From contig CANGME010000011.1 in NCBI GenBank assembly GCA_947455145.1, positions 1 to 60,181 of the forward strand: a DNA stretch of 60,181 nt, given 5' to 3'. The stretch's first letter is position 1. The number at the start of each line of letters is the position of its first letter. The position numbers were made by a program, and so were the translations under genes. Below, one piece after another: positions 58,713-60,181 of the stretch. The notes beneath the pieces were generated by a model, which worked only from the letters and a program-made list of their open reading frames with translations, searched no databases and was not told the origin of the DNA. The DNA comes from Comamonadaceae bacterium (GTDB lineage: Bacteria; Pseudomonadota; Gammaproteobacteria; Burkholderiales; Burkholderiaceae_C).

Positions 58713-59501
58713 ATGGCAGACGATTCCCCCAAAGACGACGAACTCGCAGGCACTGAACAGCCTTTTGTGCAGCACCTTATGGAGCTGCGAGACCGCCTCG
58801 TGAAGGCCATGATTGCGATAGCCGTGGCCGCTGTTGCCTTATCGTTCTACCCCGGCCCGGCCGAGCTGTACGACCTGATGGCTGCGCCGTTGGTGGCGCA
58901 TTTGCCCAAAGGGGCAACTTTGATTGCGACCTCGGTAATCTCCCCTTTCATGGTGCCGCTCAAAATCATGCTGATGGCGGCATTTTTAATGGCCTTGCCG
59001 GTGGTGCTGTGGCAGGTCTGGGCCTTTGTGGCACCAGGGCTCTACACCCATGAGAAGAAGCTGGTGATGCCGCTGGTGATTTCCAGCACGCTGCTGTTTT
59101 TCATAGGCGTCGCGTTTTGTTATTTCTTCGTCTTCGGTCAGGTGTTCAAGTTCATCCAGAGCTTCGCGCCCAAAAGCATCACCGCTGCGCCAGATATCGA
59201 GGCCTATCTCGGCTTTGTGATCAATATGTTTATCGCATTTGGTATGGCGTTTGAAGTGCCGATTGTGGTGATCGTCCTGGCGCGCATGAACATCGTCACC
59301 ATTGAAAAGCTCAAGGACTTTCGCGGCTACTTCGTTGTGTTGGCCTTCATCATCGCGGCCATCGTGACGCCGCCGGATGTGGTGTCGCAGCTTGCGCTGG
59401 CGATACCGATGGTCCTGCTGTATGAGATTGGCATCTGGGCGGCGCAACTCTTCATTAAGCACACCCAGGCGCCCGATGCCGAGGCGGCTGATTCTGCGTA
59501 A
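58713..59501 (+). CDS. tatC: Twin-arginine translocase subunit TatC
   Basis: A 262-residue membrane protein with six helices. MELRDRLVKAMIAIAVA near residue 26, VAPGLYTHEKKLVMPLV, FGMAFEVPIVVIVLARM and FIIAAIVTPPDVVSQLALA are TatC signatures; the Glu in AFEVP binds the precursor. It is the receptor for twin-arginine leaders. Complete, end of the tatABC operon and convergent with the LysR gene. Confidence 0.96.
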   Translation: MADDSPKDDELAGTEQPFVQHLMELRDRLVKAMIAIAVAAVALSFYPGPAELYDLMAAPLVAHLPKGATLIATSVISPFMVPLKIMLMAAFLMALPVVLWQVWAFVAPGLYTHEKKLVMPLVISSTLLFFIGVAFCYFFVFGQVFKFIQSFAPKSITAAPDIEAYLGFVINMFIAFGMAFEVPIVVIVLARMNIVTIEKLKDFRGYFVVLAFIIAAIVTPPDVVSQLALAIPMVLLYEIGIWAAQLFIKHTQAPDAEAADSA

Positions 59502-59616
59502 CTCGTCTTTCAGTTTGAACCAGTGGAAGTTCACTGTCTAGCGACCTGGGATTTGATGCGGGGGGATATGGGCTTGTGGTCGGATTTCATGGGTTGAGGG
59601 AATCCTGTGCGGGGTT

Positions 59617-60181
59617 TCAGGCTGGGGGAAGGGTGGTGACAGCAGGTTCTGGTGAAAATCGTCCAAACTGATCAGCCAAGAACCCCTCGCCTCGCTCGAG
59701 AACAAAGTAACGAAATGCTTCCGCTGCGGGAGAGAGCAGTTTTGACAGCGTGTGTACACAATTCCAGGCGCGCACCACCGGCGTGCCCTCGACTTCCAGC
59801 ACAGATATCAAGCGATTGTCCAACTCCAGGCCAATCGTGTGAAGTGACAAAAAACTCAGACCCATACCTGCCATCACGGCCTGCTTGATGGTCTCGTTGC
59901 TGGACATTTCCATAGCCACCTTGGGTTCAAAGCGGGCAGTTCGAAAGAAATTTTCAAGTGCGGCACGCGTGCCCGAGCCTTCTTCTCGAATGATGAAGCT
60001 GTAGGGACGTAAGGATTCGACGGAAGCTCGACTCACGCGCAGCAGTGGGTGATCTGTCGGTGCCACAAAGACGTGCGGGTGCGCCGCAAAAGGTTCGACT
60101 CGGGTGGCCAACTCCTTGGGTGGGCGGCCCATGATGGCGATGTCGACCTCGTTGCCTTGCAGCATTTTCACGAGTTGCTCA
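59617..60181 (-). CDS. LysR-type regulator, C-terminal part (CbbR-like)
   Basis: About 188 residues of effector-binding domain; the N-terminal helix-turn-helix lies beyond the right edge, so the gene is truncated by the window rather than broken. EVDIAIMGRPPKELATRVEP, REEGSGTRAALENFF and SSNETIKQAVMAGMGLSFLS match the CbbR-like branch of LysR regulators. CbbR controls carbon-fixation genes, but relatives regulate other loci, so the role is not certain. Its 3' end faces tatC across 115 bases. Confidence 0.85.
   Translation of the reverse strand, partial: EQLVKMLQGNEVDIAIMGRPPKELATRVEPFAAHPHVFVAPTDHPLLRVSRASVESLRPYSFIIREEGSGTRAALENFFRTARFEPKVAMEMSSNETIKQAVMAGMGLSFLSLHTIGLELDNRLISVLEVEGTPVVRAWNCVHTLSKLLSPAAEAFRYFVLERGEGFLADQFGRFSPEPAVTTLPPA

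Overview
The window is chromosomal DNA of a betaproteobacterium, most likely Burkholderiales, family Comamonadaceae. Three things point there: the protein sequences, the gene orders (lptM-lysA beside cyaY; pilMNOPQ-aroK-aroB divergent from mrcA; mlaFEDACB, an ABC-2 pair, ibaG, murA, then the his operon, hinT and tatABC), and an interspersed repeat before dgt that I recall from this family. No rRNA, tRNA, CRISPR array, prophage or large island was seen. Almost all of the window is core housekeeping genes, tightly packed with many 4-base ATGA start/stop overlaps.

Layout. 0-0.2 kb: start of groES (minus) with a perfect CIRCE operator. 0.4-3.4 kb: a GrdB/PrdB-like reductase homologue, then a sialidase-like protein and a membrane protein. 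3.4-10.1 kb: envelope glycan and lipid genes, namely a GT39/ArnT-like glycosyltransferase, a GtrA protein, a GT9 glycosyltransferase, metK, and divergently two LpxL-type acyltransferases. 10.0-16.7 kb: engB, a dihaem cytochrome c4, the system II cytochrome c assembly pair (ResB and CcsA-type) and msrPQ. 16.7-21.0 kb: lysA-lptM, divergent cyaY, and mrcA. 21.3-29.7 kb: pilMNOPQ, an Ig-like lipoprotein, aroK, aroB. 29.7-34.3 kb: dgt, an MFS transporter, DUF1415, a methyltransferase and a glycine-zipper lipoprotein. 34.28-35.14 kb: a RAYT transposase bracketed by inverted REP-like ends. 35.2-41.5 kb: gltBD. 41.5-47.4 kb: the Mla phospholipid transport operon, a YadGH-type ABC exporter and IbaG. 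47.5-57.9 kb: murA and the his operon, interrupted by a VapBC toxin-antitoxin pair and a mutarotase gene, running on into a DUF4870 gene and hinT. 58.0-59.5 kb: tatABC. 59.6 kb to the end: a truncated LysR (CbbR-like) regulator.

How the genes work together. The ResB/CcsA-type pair attaches haem to cytochromes such as the adjacent cytochrome c4. TatABC would export MsrP, which carries a twin-arginine leader and takes electrons from MsrQ. The GT39, GtrA, GT9, LpxL and Mla genes all serve outer-membrane assembly and modification. The his operon encodes all eight histidine-pathway proteins, with a short-form HisG that needs a HisZ partner not present here.

The most unusual signals are the RAYT element with its terminal hairpins and a start-masking stem-loop, ending 8 bases from a predicted gltB promoter; a VapBC pair spliced into the his operon so that the vapC stop overlaps the hisC start, preceded by a perfect 17-bp inverted repeat; two different repeat families inside the reading frame of one GT39 gene; and a lower-GC tract covering the 5' part of mrcA through the pil genes. 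I did not find a clearly new multi-gene system. The VapBC-his arrangement and the RAYT element deserve follow-up first.
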